Positions 10,410-22,471 of a stretch of 64,000 nt of DNA are shown here, piece by piece. Each line of letters begins with the position of its first letter. Position 1 is the first letter of the stretch. The translations under genes were made by a program, and so were the position numbers. The notes under the pieces were generated by a model. It had not been told where the DNA came from. It ran no database searches and worked only from the letters and a program-made list of their open reading frames with translations. This stretch comes from Amyloporia xantha (taxonomy: Eukaryota; Basidiomycota; Agaricomycetes; Polyporales; Adustoporiaceae): positions 186,001 to 250,000 of the forward strand of contig JAYKKR010000042.1 of the NCBI GenBank assembly GCA_036971615.1, read 5' to 3'.

Positions 10410-10587
10410 CTTTGTAAGACATCGAGAGACCCTCAGAGCAGTTATAGAAGTGCGCATACCTTCCAGAGCACATTAGAGTGACCGAGGCTACTCGCAATTG
10501 CTCTGAGCTAACCTTATGTGCTCTGAGAAACCCGCATTATCTGAGAGTAATCTAGAGTACCCTAGAGAAAAAGTGTTTTTCCTGATG
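10410..10587 (+). repeat. Subterminal repeats and right TIR of the Plavaka element
   Basis: Several CAGAGCA, CTCTGAG and CTAGAG words precede the terminal AAAAAGTGTTTTTCCTGATG. The same arrangement occurs at 24370-24505 and, inverted, at 22472-22640. Confidence 0.75.
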
Positions 10588-10594
10588 TGTCCGA

Positions 10595-11975
10595 ATGGCT
10601 CAACACCTCAATTCCCCGCCCCTCGCCGAATTGCTGCGCACGCATTTAACCAATCATCTACACAGCTTATCTCCTCAAGTTCACTCCATACAGCCATCGC
10701 TCAAGGACAAGATCTCCGTGGTGGCCGTTGTGGATGCATGCCCTTTGTTGCACAAGTTTATGATCAACTCGGGTGTTAGTGGGCGAGGTAGAATTGGTAC
10801 AATTACTTGGATTGTAAGTGAGACTCTCACAGGATCACACATCTCCCGACTCTAAAGATTGGCCCCAGTGTCTTCAAGGCTTGTGCCAAGAGCCTTTCCG
10901 GCGGCAGCAATTTTCACATCAGCTGGATCCCGCAGCCAGGCAGAACCTCTTGTTCGCGATGGCCGCTCAGCAAATTTCAGATGACCACGCCAACGACAGT
11001 GAAGGTCGCAATGGTGCGCCCAGGGCCTCAGCGCCCCAAGCACTGGAAGTCGTGAATCGTGCGGACAGGAGAGAACGACCAGTGCAGAAGACGGCCCAGA
11101 AATGCAGTGTAACAGTCTTGGTTTGGGAGGCGGTGAGTATCACCTTTTAGCGGCTCATGACATCCTTGCTAAATTCCACACAGTCTCCAAACCCTCCTCT
11201 GCGACTTTCTGGAACTGGTGAACGTTGTAAGGGAGAGTGGCTCCTCAAGGTGGCCGCCGTCCCTGGGATACCGACGCGCGAGCGTGAATGGCTTAACCTC
11301 GACGTGGCCAGTGGAGATTGGCTATCCCGGCCATCGCTACGCTCGTTGCGCCCAGTGTACCCAGACTGCGTGCTGATGTACCTCGCGCCCGGGGTTTCTC
11401 CACAGCGGGGGTTAGTCGGTATCCGTGATGCGCTCTGTGAAGCGAACATCGCGCTCTGCTATCGGCGTGCAGCCAATTATTCGGCAATGGGATACTCAGT
11501 GACCGAGGGCAGCTCAGCGGAAGCACATACATTGCCCAGCATGCAAGATAATCAGGCTTTGCTTAGGCGTGAACAGAGCAGTCAATTTTCACTTCCGCCT
11601 TCTTCGCCCCCCGCTTCCAGTCCTGTGCACAGCCGTGCCTCAAGCCCTGTCGCAAGTGGTTATTCATCTGACCAAAGTCTAGATTGGCTCTTTGCCAGCG
11701 AGGAGACCGCCATCGAGAACTCCATGCGATCTAGCCTCCAGGTGGTTAGGGATCCAGCTCATCAGTCCGGCGAACCTTCTGCAATTGGCTCTGTGGCCCC
11801 AGTTGCCCGTTCGCGTAGGTACCACCCTTTTCAAGTTGGCGGCCGTCATCAAGCCCCGAACGGTTCAATGTGCAAGAAACATGTCATTACCCATGTTGAC
11901 ATTGATCTCACAGTGGATAGCGCACCTCGTTCATCGGCTCCTACTTACGATAGTGAAGTCATTGTTTTGGAATAG
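10595..11975 (+). pseudogene. Decayed paralogue of gene B (B')
   Basis: The first remaining exon (10595-10813) reads VVAVVDACPLLHKFMINSG and ends in ...TITWI exactly where gene B has VVVCTSNPLVRHLVVTSYG ... LMFEI followed by an intron. A 44-nt intron (10814-10857) follows, then FKACAKSL aligned to MAKRCAHHM. The frame shifts at about 10905-10920. The next exon ends VTVLVWEA with an intron (11133-11183) at the position matching VTVYIK in gene B. The last exon ends HVDIDLTVDS ... SEVIVLE, a hydrophobic-acidic tail like that of B. The two first exons of B are missing because the Plavaka element ends 7 nt upstream. Function unknown. Pseudogene because of the 5' loss and the frameshift. Confidence 0.65.
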
Positions 11976-12297
11976 TTAAATTCCGCTCCTTTGTGTCTCT
12001 TGAAAAATGAATGCAATTATCAATATTGGTTTTCCCTATCGCATTGGCGCGGGTGGTCTCAATGTGTGGCCTATCAACCTTGAGGTGGCCGTCCCGATCA
12101 TGGATGGACCTTCAGGGCCCATGCAAAGGCCCTCCTGCGCCAAGACTCCGAAGAACAATGCCCTTCGCCGGGCCCAAGGGGCACAGAATGGAGCACTCTG
12201 GACAATGTGGCCACGGGGCCACGCACCCATTGACATATAAGAAGAGTTTGCGAGGTGAGTCGACCCCTTTTGTTCTTGCCACAATCCCGTCAACGCA

Positions 12298-14897
12298 ATG
12301 TCTCCTCCAGCTGAAACAGCCACAGATGTTGACAATCTTCCTCCTCCCACTGATGCAGGCCCAACCATGCACCTTCCTCCTCCTGATGTACCTTCACCAA
12401 AGGCCGTCGCTGAGATCATCAAGTTACGGGGACCAGCTTCGCATTGGTTGATGGGCCATGTTCCCGCATATCAGACTGTGAAGGGAAAAAAGGCAATAAA
12501 GGAGGTTGGTGTGCGAACATTGCCGCCGACTTCATCGCCCACTTTCACCTCGCCAGTGTGCATCTTGGGGACGGCGAGATATACCGTCCTTTGCAGGGCC
12601 ACACAATCAAGGAAAAACCCATAACGTTGGAAGCACTAACCGATGTAAGTGACCTGAGCTCGCTCCGTCCAATGAACTCAAACTTATGATATGTCCAGAG
12701 GATCGTGCATTGGTTCTACAATCACGGCAACGATGTGTCTTGTCCGCAACCGGTGGCGGGCCCTGCCTTACCTCCGAAGAGCTGGCACCTGGTGCCAGGA
12801 AACCGAGGAAGGTCACTGCGAAAGGTGTCTTCATCAGTCGGCACCAGCTCGAGATTCGGTCCCTCATGAACATGCGGTGTCTTGCGCAAGGAGGGGACAC
12901 CCATGTGAACCTTCGTTTTTGGCATGAGGTTGTGAAGGAGATGTGGGACAGGGTTTCGGATGAGGAGGCCGCGACGTGCAGCACGGAAGCTGAGAGGCTC
13001 AATGAGGACTCTGACCGTGAGCCCAGCGACGCGGAGATATTCAGGTATGCCAATGAGAGCGCGGGTATATCTTGGTACTCACACCATTATGTGTAGCAAT
13101 CAGGATCAATTGGTCGAGACCCTGCAGGCTCTGTTGAGTGGTCTAGCAGGGCGCGGCCATGGGCAAGTGGGCGAGGTTGTCTTTCATTGCATGTTTGGTG
13201 TGAAGGGACCTGCGGGCGCTGTCGGGATTGGGAGGTATGTGACGTCTATATCCGCCTTGCCATACCGTTCTGAAGCTGTTCCACATGCAGTGTAAGCACA
13301 GTCCCAGATATCAACAGCCCTCGGGCGATCAACGCGCAGGATTTTGGATCATGGGTTCCCAAGTACAGTGAGTGTATGCTCACGCCTTTCGGAGACTGGG
13401 CGGATGAAATTCTTGGAGGTGAGCCACACAGTCATGCTTTGTCTTCATTTCTAATCATGTTGCCAGAGCCTGAGACGAACAATGATGGATTACATGTGAC
13501 GGTGAATTCGGATGGCACTCCCAAGTTACCCGAAGTGGATTTAGATGAAACGACGAACAAGGAACTGGCGAGGCTCCTTACAGAGTACTTTGTGTTATTG
13601 TGGGGTATGTAACGGGTTTTTCATGCTGTTTGTCACGCACTAATCTATACGTATTCTAGCGGCTACATTCCCGAAAGGAGATGAGACAAAGGCTATCCCA
13701 TGGGAGGAGCTAGATGCAGGTGACACCAGTCACATTGTGCCAGCCGCGCGTCTTCCTCCTGGCTTCAAGCTGATGCGGCCAGAGAAGATGGGCTGTCACA
13801 CCCAGATTCTGTACCAGCACATCCTAGACGGGCAGGGCGATACACCGACAATTCCTCCTGATGCCCGATTTGCTTTCACCTCCCTCCCACGCGTGATCAA
13901 CGAGTCTGGATTCGATGAGCCGAAAGCATCTCATTCGGTTGCGAAGGCCAGCCCGGGCCTGTTACAAGAGATAGGAGAACAACCTAATTCCGCCAACTTG
14001 TCCCCCACAAAGTCGAGATTCCCACCGCTCGCGGACCAATCCAGCGATGACGAGTCGGCACCCATCGTCCGAGTCAGTCCTACCAAGCGTACACCACGCA
14101 GACGGGCCGTGCGTAGCGCCAACTCAGACTGTAGTGATGCGGAAATCAGGCCCAAGGGTGATCTGGAAGGGAGAGAGATCACGAAGATTGTTGAGCTGGA
14201 TGCAGATGAGAATGGGAATGCGCATGAGGTGGCTCGTGAGGACAAGGACGTGAGCGGTGACCGTGCGCAGACTATTGCGCCTCAGCCGATCATGGATGAG
14301 AAAGGTGGCGAGGACAAGGACATGGGTAGCGAGGCCGGGGTGGCTTCACAATCTCAACGCTAGGACGGGGACGAGATCGGTGAGCGTGCAAAGGCGGGGG
14401 CGTCTCAGCCGATCATGGATGAGAAAGATGGCGAGGACAAGGACATGGCTGGTGACGCTGGGGTGACTTCACAATCTCAAGATGACATGAATGCGAATGT
14501 GCCCGTGGCTGGCGAGGGTGATGACAGTGCCAAACCCAGCAAAAAGTCAGTGAAAGCGCGGAAGGGATCGTCAAGGAAGCGAACCGCCGAGGCCAAACCT
14601 AGAGAGGAAGACGATTCAACCTGCCGGCCGGCGAAGAGGGCTACAAGGTACAGTTTATCATTTACTTCAAGTTAAGCCGGACGACTGATTCTTGATTCTG
14701 CAATACAGGAGTGCGGCCGCCACTGTGGCTGAGCCTTCCCGTGTGTCGACTCGTAGTGCGACAGCAGCCATGCCCCCGCGAAAACCAAGGTATGCTCTTA
14801 TGTACTTCTCAGTCCAACGGAACACTGAATTGGGACTTTCGCAGTACACGAAAGAAGGGAAGGAAGGCGTAGCAATATTATGGGATGCACAAGACTG
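12298..14897 (+). pseudogene. Decayed paralogue of gene C (C')
   Basis: From ATG at 12298 the protein begins MSPPAETATDVDN. A one-base loss in an A run (12486-12491) moves the frame to NIAADFIAHFHLAS and, after an intron, RIVHWFYNHGND, matching gene C DEVNAKWTFPK ... AIGNWYKNHG. A second shift near 12740 leads to KGVFISRHQLEIRS ... WHEVVKEMWDRVSDEE. Then an intron lies just before NQDQLVETLQALL, as in C before NQETVFDDV. Further exons end YFVLLWAATFPKG, matching C FPMW. The tail is acidic and basic with SPTK motifs, IVELDADEN, and a tandem duplication of a QPIMDEK-GEDKDM unit interrupted by TAG at about 14362. Two frameshifts and a stop mark it as decayed. Gene family not named by me. Confidence 0.62.
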
Positions 14898-14899
14898 AC

Positions 14900-15245
14900 A
14901 GTACAGATGATTGTTACAAGTATCAGATTGGCACAAGGATCGGATATATGTAGGGAATGGATATGTTCGGATATAATCTCAGCCTCTTCTATTAGCAATG
15001 CATTTTACTTGTATCGGATTCAATAGGATGGAGTGTTCTATCGGATAGGATAGGATTATTATTAGACTGAGTGTGTGATCCAACTTGAGCTCTGTGGCAG
15101 TGGTGGGGACAATTATCCGATTATATCGTGGAATAAGGATTGATTATAAGGACCTATCCTATTCTATCCTGAAATAGGGATTACCTATAAGGCCCTATCC
15201 TATCCTATCCTACCTATGAAATAAGGGATAGGATTATCGATTTTA
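14900..15245. repeat. GGATA/TATCC-rich simple repeat tract
   Basis: Dense GGATAGGATA and CTATCCTATCC words, mostly direct within each half and inverted between halves. No gene visible. Confidence 0.6.
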
Positions 15246-15249
15246 CTGA

Positions 15250-15965
15250 TATGCCTGGTAAAAAGGGAAGGTGGACAAACCAACAGCCAGCGCACTCTGT
15301 GCGCCCAGGCAAGCCAAGCAGCCGGATTGGAAGGGCGGAACAAAGGCTCGAAAACGCATTCAGCGCGAAGCACGTCTACGAGGAGGAGGTAGCGGCGGAC
15401 GTGGAGGGAACCGATGGGGTCCGAAGGTTCGGCAGGCTCAGACATGGCGAATGAGACGAAGGGAGGGAAGGGTGCGCAAAAGGGAGAAGAGTAAGTCAGG
15501 GGAGGAGCCAGAGGGGAGGTAGCGGGAGGAAGCGGGAGAGAGAGTGACATGGCAGCGCACGCGGGACGAGGTATATATGAGGAAGGGGAACGAGGTGGAA
15601 GGGGCATCTACCATCTGGTACGAGCTGCGACTGGGACTTTGACTTTCACGCGACCGGGTTTTTCTTGCTCAGCGGAGCAACACTGCGTTTCACTTCTACG
15701 GGAGGGCAAGCAAGCGGCTTGACCCATTTTACTGCGATCCGGGATTTCTACTGCGTACTTAGGGCTGCGACTGCGACTTGACTGGGATAGCACACTTAGA
15801 GCATCCCCCATATACCTACGAGTCTCTAGCTCAATCAATTATTTTCTCTCTTGCTCATCCTCCGTGCCAGACACTGTGAACGTCTTCACTCCCCTTCCCC
15901 TTTGACTCATTGATCTGTTCCTTCCAGGTGTGCTTATCGCACAGCGGGAGGCGTCTTTGTCATTT
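15250..15965. other. Intergenic sequence with TATA-like box, possible solo LTR remnant
   Basis: Purine-rich first half, a TATATATGAGG box near 15572, then TG/CT-rich sequence. The layout (promoter box followed by pyrimidine-rich leader) resembles an LTR, but I see no matching second copy in the window. No supported gene. Confidence 0.3.
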
Positions 15966-15970
15966 ATATG

Positions 15971-16640
15971 GGATAATCTTCTCTATACTTTGTACACTTT
16001 TTTGTCTAATCTACCCCATACCTGAGTGCTCTACACTCCTTAATCCTAGGATAATCCTGCCTGTAGTCACCTAGAGTTCTAATCTCAATCCAGAGATTAT
16101 GTGATGTCAGTTATAGTGGATAATCTTCTCTATACTTTGTACACTTTTTTGTCTAATCTACCCCATACCTGAGTGCTCTACACTCCTTAATCCTAGGATA
16201 ATCCTGTCTATAGTCACCTAGAGTTCTAATCTCAATCCAGAGATTATCTTCTCATGTTGGATTATCTTCAAGGCTGGAATAAGCTGCCTTACTCTTCATC
16301 CCTGGATAATCCCACCACTATCTTCAACCTAATGTCTGTATGCAAGGATAATCCCCCACATTAAACATGAGATAATCCATTAACCCAGAGATAATCCTTC
16401 TACCTAAGAACAGGATTATCTACAAAAAAGGATAATCCTTTTATCTGAGAACAGGATTATCTACCAACCCAGAGATAATCCTTCTATCTAAGAACAGGAT
16501 TATCTACTAAAAAAGGATAATCCTTCGACCTAAGAACAGGATTATCTCCCAACCAAAGGATAATCCTTCTACCTGAGAACAAGATTATCTACCAAAAATG
16601 GATAATCCATGGAGATTAACAGTGTGATAAACTGAGATAG
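15971..16640 (+). repeat. GGATAATCC minisatellite with tandem 130-bp duplication
   Basis: Positions about 15971-16100 and 16117-16250 are near-identical copies of one unit. It is followed by a shorter-period array alternating GGATAATCC and GGATTATC with AGAACA spacers. The segment 16101-16266 is nearly identical, inverted, to 36502-36668. Confidence 0.82.
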
Positions 16641-16870
16641 AGCAGGATAATCCAATAGAAGTCATAGGAGGGATTAGAAAGCATCCAAAGGATTAGAAAG
16701 CATTTGAGAGTGTTGCAAATATTAGAAAGTGTTATTAGAAGTCATATGACTATTCCAAATCACAGAAGCATTGAATAGCACAAAGATAGGCTTCACTCAG
16801 TGTGAAGGAGGGTATACATTGAATGAAAGACTCGCCCCTGTGATGCGCATCCGCAAGCACAAGACCAAGT

Positions 16871-19304
16871 TTACTTCACCAATCTCGGCTTCTTGACTGA
16901 CTTCACCGAGGACTTGCCTTTCGTGGTCTTGTCCCCCACATCCAACCCGCGCTTGACACCACACGTGACCATACGACTATCGCTGTCAATTTGTCAATAT
17001 AAATAGATGTACAAACACTGATATCGGAAAACGCACCCATTGGCCTTTGAAAGCAGGCACGCACTGGTGCGCGGCTGAGGTATTGCCTTCTTGCGGGAAA
17101 TGACCTGCTACCAATCATGAAGATGAGACAATGTCACTCACGCACGAAAAAACAACACACACCTTTTTTTTCTTTTCAGAAGTCTTTCCCCCACCAGAGC
17201 TCACCTGCCCACCATCCTCATCCTCTGCCAACTGATCAACCTCGTCATTGTCATCCTCTTCCTCGTCCTCTCCTTCCGCATCTCGGTCCGTCTCCTCGCC
17301 GCCGCTCGCCTTCGTTGGCGACATGCGCATCAACCTCCTCGGTGAGATGGTCAGCGGGAGGTCTCGATGCATCGAAGCTTGCTCTGTGTCCGCGTCGCCA
17401 TCCGCGCTGCCCTCCGTAGGTTCATTGTCTCTCGTTGTCTTGAAGCTACTCGCATCGTCGCTGTTGTTGACGCCCTCATTCTCCGCGGCGGGGGTCTTCG
17501 CGGCGTCCGTGGTCTTCGCTGCAGCGGGGGTCTTCCCTGCGTCCGTGGTCTTCGCTGCAGCGGGGGTCTTCCCTGCGGCGGGGGTCTTCCCTGCGTCCGT
17601 GGTCTTCGCTGCAGCGGGGGTCTTCGCTGCGGCAGGAGTCTTCGCGGCGTCGGTGGTCTTCGCCGCGTCGGGTGTCTGCGCGGCGGCGGCAGTCTTCGCT
17701 GCAGCGGGCGTCTTCGGAGTCTTCACGGCAGCGGAGGGTGCACTGTCTTCATCGTCGCTTGATAATGTTATGATTGTTTGTCGGCGTGCTTTCTTCCGTG
17801 GTGTTCGCACCACGAGGCTGATATCTGGCTTGATGTCTTCATCGACATCGCCCAGCATTGTCTCCGCACCACTACCCTTCATGGATGCCCCATCTGTCGC
17901 AAAATGGAACTCTAATGCCGTGTCGGTACCCTGGCGCTCGTATATGTGCATGTAGAGCTCCATCAACTTCATCGGAGACTTCTCACTGATCTCCGGAAGC
18001 TCTTGCAAGTTCACGTCACACCACATCGGGAATAACACACTCGAGGACGGATCATTCACGGCTTCCCAGTCAATTGGTGGGGTACCGCTTTGGTGACCGT
18101 GAGCCCAGGCTGATCAATGATGGTAGAAAGTCAGTGCATGGCTCATAGACGAAGAATGGACATCTTACCCCACAGTCCTTCCAAATAGACCTGCAGTGTG
18201 CTCATGGAGTCATTGATAGACCGATCTGGTGTCCATTTTGGCAGTACGGGCCTGCCGTCCTCAGCGTATGTGATTCCTCGTTCCAGGCCCGGACGCGCGC
18301 ATGCTATAATGATATTCATTAGTCCATTATGTATCCGCGAGACAGTCGGGATACTTACGCAGCGCGCAATCAATGAAATACATCCAGCTCGCATCCTCCA
18401 CGCGGCGGTCTTCAAAGTTGCCGTAGTCCTTGCCGTCTACAGTGCTCCCGCCAGAAATCCTTTCAGACGATTCAGCCTTTCACCCACCCACTTCAAGTAT
18501 CAGACTTACGACCGTGAAACCTTCTCACCCCTCACATTCACATATGCAAGGTGCAAGTGGAAGGCTGCATCTCCTATTTGATGCTTGCCGTGCCCGATCA
18601 ACTTATGCAATTCGGATCCCACGTCATCAAAGACGGTTTCTTGATTCCTGCACAATATCATGTTTATGTCGGTTTAGTCACTATACTTAACAATTAACAA
18701 CTGGACGGCACTCATGTCGTGATCGCTTGCCATATGTCGCCCTTGTCCACTTGCTCTTTCATCGTCTTCGCTTTATCTATCCACACCTTTTTCTCGGCGT
18801 CAGGCAACCGGTCATAGAGTTCCACTCGCACAGCATTACGAATGCCGCCGTGCATCGGTGACCCCTTTTCCATGATCGCCGCTGTAACCACATCTCTATT
18901 CTCTCGGTACCATAATTCGGACGCTCCGAGCGCACGCGTCTGACGGCCAAACACCGACTTCTTTTGACTGGGTTCATCAATGGTCGACGCGGTCCCTGAG
19001 CCGTGATTCTTATACCAATTTCCAATCGCCTAGTGACGGACCGTCAGCCATAGTCGGACTATGTATTAATATAACTCACTGCTTGCAATACACCCAACTT
19101 GGGGAACGTCCATTTGGCATTGACTTCGTCGGCAATTTTGTCTTTGAATGCCTTGCGTCCCTTGGTATCGTTCGAACCTAGTAACTGCCACTCCTCTAGA
19201 GTGCTCTCCAGGTACCGTGTCTGGGCTTTTGTCCAAAAGATGCGAGTCTGCCGTCCTCCTCCCTGTGCATCCCCCTCCTGCGTCTCCCCAGTGGAACTTG
19301 CCAT
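16871..19304 (-). CDS. Gene C: 672-aa nuclear-type protein of unknown function
   Basis: Eight exons splice to an intact frame: 19304-19080, 19029-18731, 18647-18510, 18459-18359, 18303-18169, 18109-17163, 17104-17037, 16976-16871 (2019 nt). Intron 2 uses a GC donor (TG/GCAAGC). The N-terminal 200 residues hold RIFWTKAQTRYLE, KWTFPKL..LQAAIGNWYKNHG and a GGIRNAVRVELYDRLPDAEKK helix-like block. The middle has VFDDVGSELHKLIGHG and PIDWEAVNDPSSSVLFPMW. After about residue 340: RTPRKKARRQTIITLSSDDED (basic cluster next to a SUMO-interaction-like core), a KTPAAAKTTDA repeat like a histone H1 tail, SPTK, an Asp/Glu-rich run and a Lys-rich end. It is a likely nuclear, perhaps chromatin-associated protein; that is inference. 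It has a decayed paralogue at 12298-14897 and lies downstream of gene B on the same strand. Confidence 0.72.
17480..17725 (-). repeat. In-frame KTPAAAK/KTTDAGK coding repeat in gene C
   Basis: About a dozen 15-21-nt units encode TPAAAK, TTDAGK or TTDAAK alternating blocks. All stay in frame, so length change is tolerated. The composition resembles lysine-rich linker-histone tails. Confidence 0.85.
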
Positions 19305-19779
19305 CAAAGGCACGCAGTGTGGGTATCAAATGAGGGTTTCTCCACCACACAATAAAAATCAGGATGAAGGAATGTGAGCCGTAGGAATAAGGCAATGTTG
19401 AATGAATCTGCGCAGTGAGGGAATGTTGGAAGTGAACAACAGCAAGACAAAGAAGGAAGATGAGATGACGTACACCGCCAGCGACTCCTGCTTCCACTAA
19501 CCAGCCCGTAACCACGCCGGCAGCCGTACATTTCGCCTCAAACCAATCGGCCGATAACCCACATGCACGCAATGGCATCTCGGTAAACTGCTGGCAGCCC
19601 GATACCAACAGCTAGCATCAAGAAATATTCAGCCTTATCTTTCAGAACACATGCAAGCGCGTCCATTTCCAACTCACCACATATTGCCAAACACGATAGG
19701 CATCGCTGCCGCTGCCAATCTCCGTTTACTGAGTGAACAGTTAATTTTCTCCCGCACCAAAAACACAAATATTCACTAT

Positions 19780-21302
19780 CTAGATTATCTCTGCTACCTC
19801 CGCATCATCGCTGTCCGTCAATTCCCAAGGCGCATCCTCATCCCTACTCTCAATCTCGATTACACGGCCCTTACCCTTTCCGAGCCACCCTTTCAACCGG
19901 TTCTCCAACACAACCTCTTTGGCCACACGCTTGCGCTTGAACCCAGACGCCGCACTGCTCCCAGATACCGAACCGCTCGCATTCCCCTGATCTGTGTCGC
20001 GCCTGTCCGATGCTCGCGAGCTACTCGCCAAAAGCGGAGATATCAGAGGAAACGGGTCACTGCTGCGAGACGGAGTCGAAGGTCCCGCAGCCGGAACCCC
20101 CCCACCCTGCTTTTGGAGCAATGCCGGAAGTGGGTCCGGAAATATCGGCGGATCCACCTCCGTGAACGCGCTCAGTCCCACGCACCATGTGACGCTCTTG
20201 TGCCTGTAGACTACAGGGTCGCCCGGCATTAAGTACTCCTTATCATACGGTTTCGGGTAGCTAAGAAAATAACCCAGGCGGCTATGAAACCGTTCGTACG
20301 GGACAGCGTCGTTGTCCTCTAATCCGAGCATGTTGTAAATGAGGCGCTGTCGGAACGTGAATTCCAACAGGCCGTCGCGCTGGATTCCAGCAGCCGGGAT
20401 TGTGATTGGCTCGTCGTAATCCTAGACAAGTGTTCGTCAGTGCAAGATCAAAGCTTTGTGCGAGGGACACAATCCTACCTTGATATACACGGTAACCAGA
20501 ACTTGCTCGGTCTTCAACGGGGGACGCCCGCGTCGCGGCGTCTCAGAGGGGGTCTGCACCGACGTCGGGGTGTTCGTCGGAGTCGGTGGAGGCGGAGGGA
20601 GCGCGCCCCCCCTGTAATAGGCCGCTCCACCTAGTAAAGCCAGAGGGTCGAGAGCGCACACACGCTCCATACAAATGTCCCGCTCCGCCTGCGTCATCTG
20701 AACCGAGAGTGGTTTCATATGGTGGGCACAGCGCTTTGCCATAGGCTGACGGCACTAAATGCTCCCGTGTCAGTACTGTAGGTGCATTGAGAAATCATAC
20801 TCACAATCTCGAACATCAACCCGAGCGACCCTTCGTTCGTGGCGCCATAACTTGTGACAACCAGATGACGGACGAGGGGATTGGACGTGCAAACAACGAC
20901 CGCACCGTGAACAGTGGCACGCGGCGGGATGAAGCGATTGACAATAGCTTTGACGCGAGTGTCTGCAACAATCATGGTAGCTCTGTAGACGACGTCCTGA
21001 GCTCAACGCGCTTTTATATCACAGTCGCATTCCTCAAATACGTGTACACATAATATTGTGCTAGAATTTGGGGGTCAATTTCGAACTGAAATCATGAGCC
21101 CATGTACTCACTTCAACAGTCCTACCGCCCTCGGATGAATTTCCCGCAATAAAATCTCAAAAATGGAGTGTTAGCGTCGATCATGGATTCACGCCGATCG
21201 TTGCCACAGACCGTACCCGAGGCTTATCTTTCTCGCATCATGCTTACCTTGCAATCCGGGGTCCTGTCTCGCTGTGCAAGAAGATATGAGCATTGTCCAC
21301 AT
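19780..21302 (-). CDS. Gene B: 402-aa protein of unknown function
   Basis: Five exons give a divisible, stop-free frame: 21302-21248, 21155-21112, 20996-20805, 20754-20479, 20421-19780. The start MWTMLISSC is the first ATG after the stop of gene A, 72 nt away; an upstream start cannot be excluded. Blocks: DFIAGNSSEGGRTVE, VVVCTSNPLVRHLVVTSYGATNEG, a proline run, RRGRPPLK (AT-hook-like core GRPP with basic flanks), VTVYIKDYDEPITIPAAG, FRQRLIYNMLGLED..VPYERF, YLMPGDPVVYRHKSVTWCVG. The C-terminus has KRKR (nuclear-signal-like) and RVIEIESRDEDAP, a SUMO-interaction-like core. No catalytic motif recognised. The paralogue B' shares two intron positions. B sits between A and C on the same strand. 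Confidence 0.7.
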
Positions 21303-22471
21303 GGTCAAGACCTCGTAATACTACAGAAGTAAGCCAAATTGTATGTACAAGCGACCCAGGCTGTCCTCATCACGTCATGGTAAAGTGGAAGGAATGTGAA
21401 CGGGCAGTATGGGAAGACGACGAAATACACGAGCGAAGGAGCGGGCGTAAAAGAGCGCAGCAGCATGCTGGAGAGTGTCAAAATCGCCACCTGAGCAGGA
21501 AGTGACCAACTCCGGCTTGACGCGCAGCTCATCAGGTAGACCAGGCCATCGTGCCATGAGCGCAATGAGATTCGATAGAAAGCGGCGAGTGTCCTCCCAG
21601 CCTGCTTCGGAAGAGGACAGCCAGCAAAGTATGGGCCGTTCCCGTTCCCACTGTGGTACCACAGATAGCGCCGCCCCAACCAGTCCCCATGCCCCTGCTA
21701 CCAAACTCTCTTGATCCCAACAATGGAGGGTCGACCATTCGGCGCTACCAGTCATTGCTGCATCGAGAGCACGCAGCTCACACCTCCAATTCACCTCATG
21801 CACCTCCCATAATATTTCTTTACGCAGGTCAGCCGACCAGGCAGAAACAGCATCTACCTCATAACTGCCCCAAATGCTGATCTGAGACGGTGAATACGAG
21901 GGTAGACCTCCCGTCTTTGCAAATAGACTTCGGACATTTTGAGCAATCTGATGCCGTTCCTGTGCCCGCGTCGTTTTCTTGCCCTTCGGCTTCGACGGGC
22001 CTGCATCATCCACGCCTACCGTACCCTCAACATCCAGCGTGTAGTCACCGAACAAGCTGTCCCTCCACTCCGCGATTGATAGCGGCTTGCCCGCAATAGT
22101 CGTGTCGAGCAGACGCTGACGGCAGAACCCCCGGATTCGCACGTAATTGTGAATGTAGCGGCGAGTCTTGTCTTGCGGATTCTCACTCACGCGCGCAAAA
22201 AGGAAGGGGGGCGGAAAGTAGTATGTCACAGAGGTCGGGGGAGATGACAATGGGGAAACGGCAATGAGAGCAGCCTCCCAGCATGCCGGTATAGTACATC
22301 CTTGTATGGCCTGGTAATCAAGGGATGCATGTCCTGGTCCCGAGGAGGGACCTGACTTTGCACTGGCATCCTCACGTCCGCGAGTGCCTCGGTGGGCGCG
22401 CCCGTTCAGTTTGCGGCGCTTCCAATCCCGATCGTCCTCAAGGTCCTTGTGGGGTAACGCTGGCAAGCACT

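Larger units (their letters stand above)
7966..10587 (+). mobile_element. Plavaka DNA transposon, 5' truncated
   Basis: Transposase exons are followed by about 180 bp of CTCAGAG/CTCTGAG subterminal repeats and end at CCTGATG (10587). The terminal inverted repeat read inward is CATCAGGAAAAACACTTTTT, the same as in the element at 22472-24505. No matching left terminus was found upstream, and the zinc-finger N-terminus usual for Plavaka transposases is missing, so the 5' end was lost. The right end lies 7 nt before the ATG of the next gene fragment. Confidence 0.82.

Noticed and set aside
17248..17955. Plus-strand open frame of 235 codons opposite gene C
   Set aside because: It is the reverse of the repetitive, GC-rich C coding sequence (Ala/Val/Ser-rich shadow), while the minus strand splices into a 672-codon protein.
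18777..19025. HMG-box or homeodomain in gene C N-terminus
   Set aside because: NWYKNHG and the KKVWIDKAK helix hint at a helical DNA-binding fold but lack the defining residues of either family.
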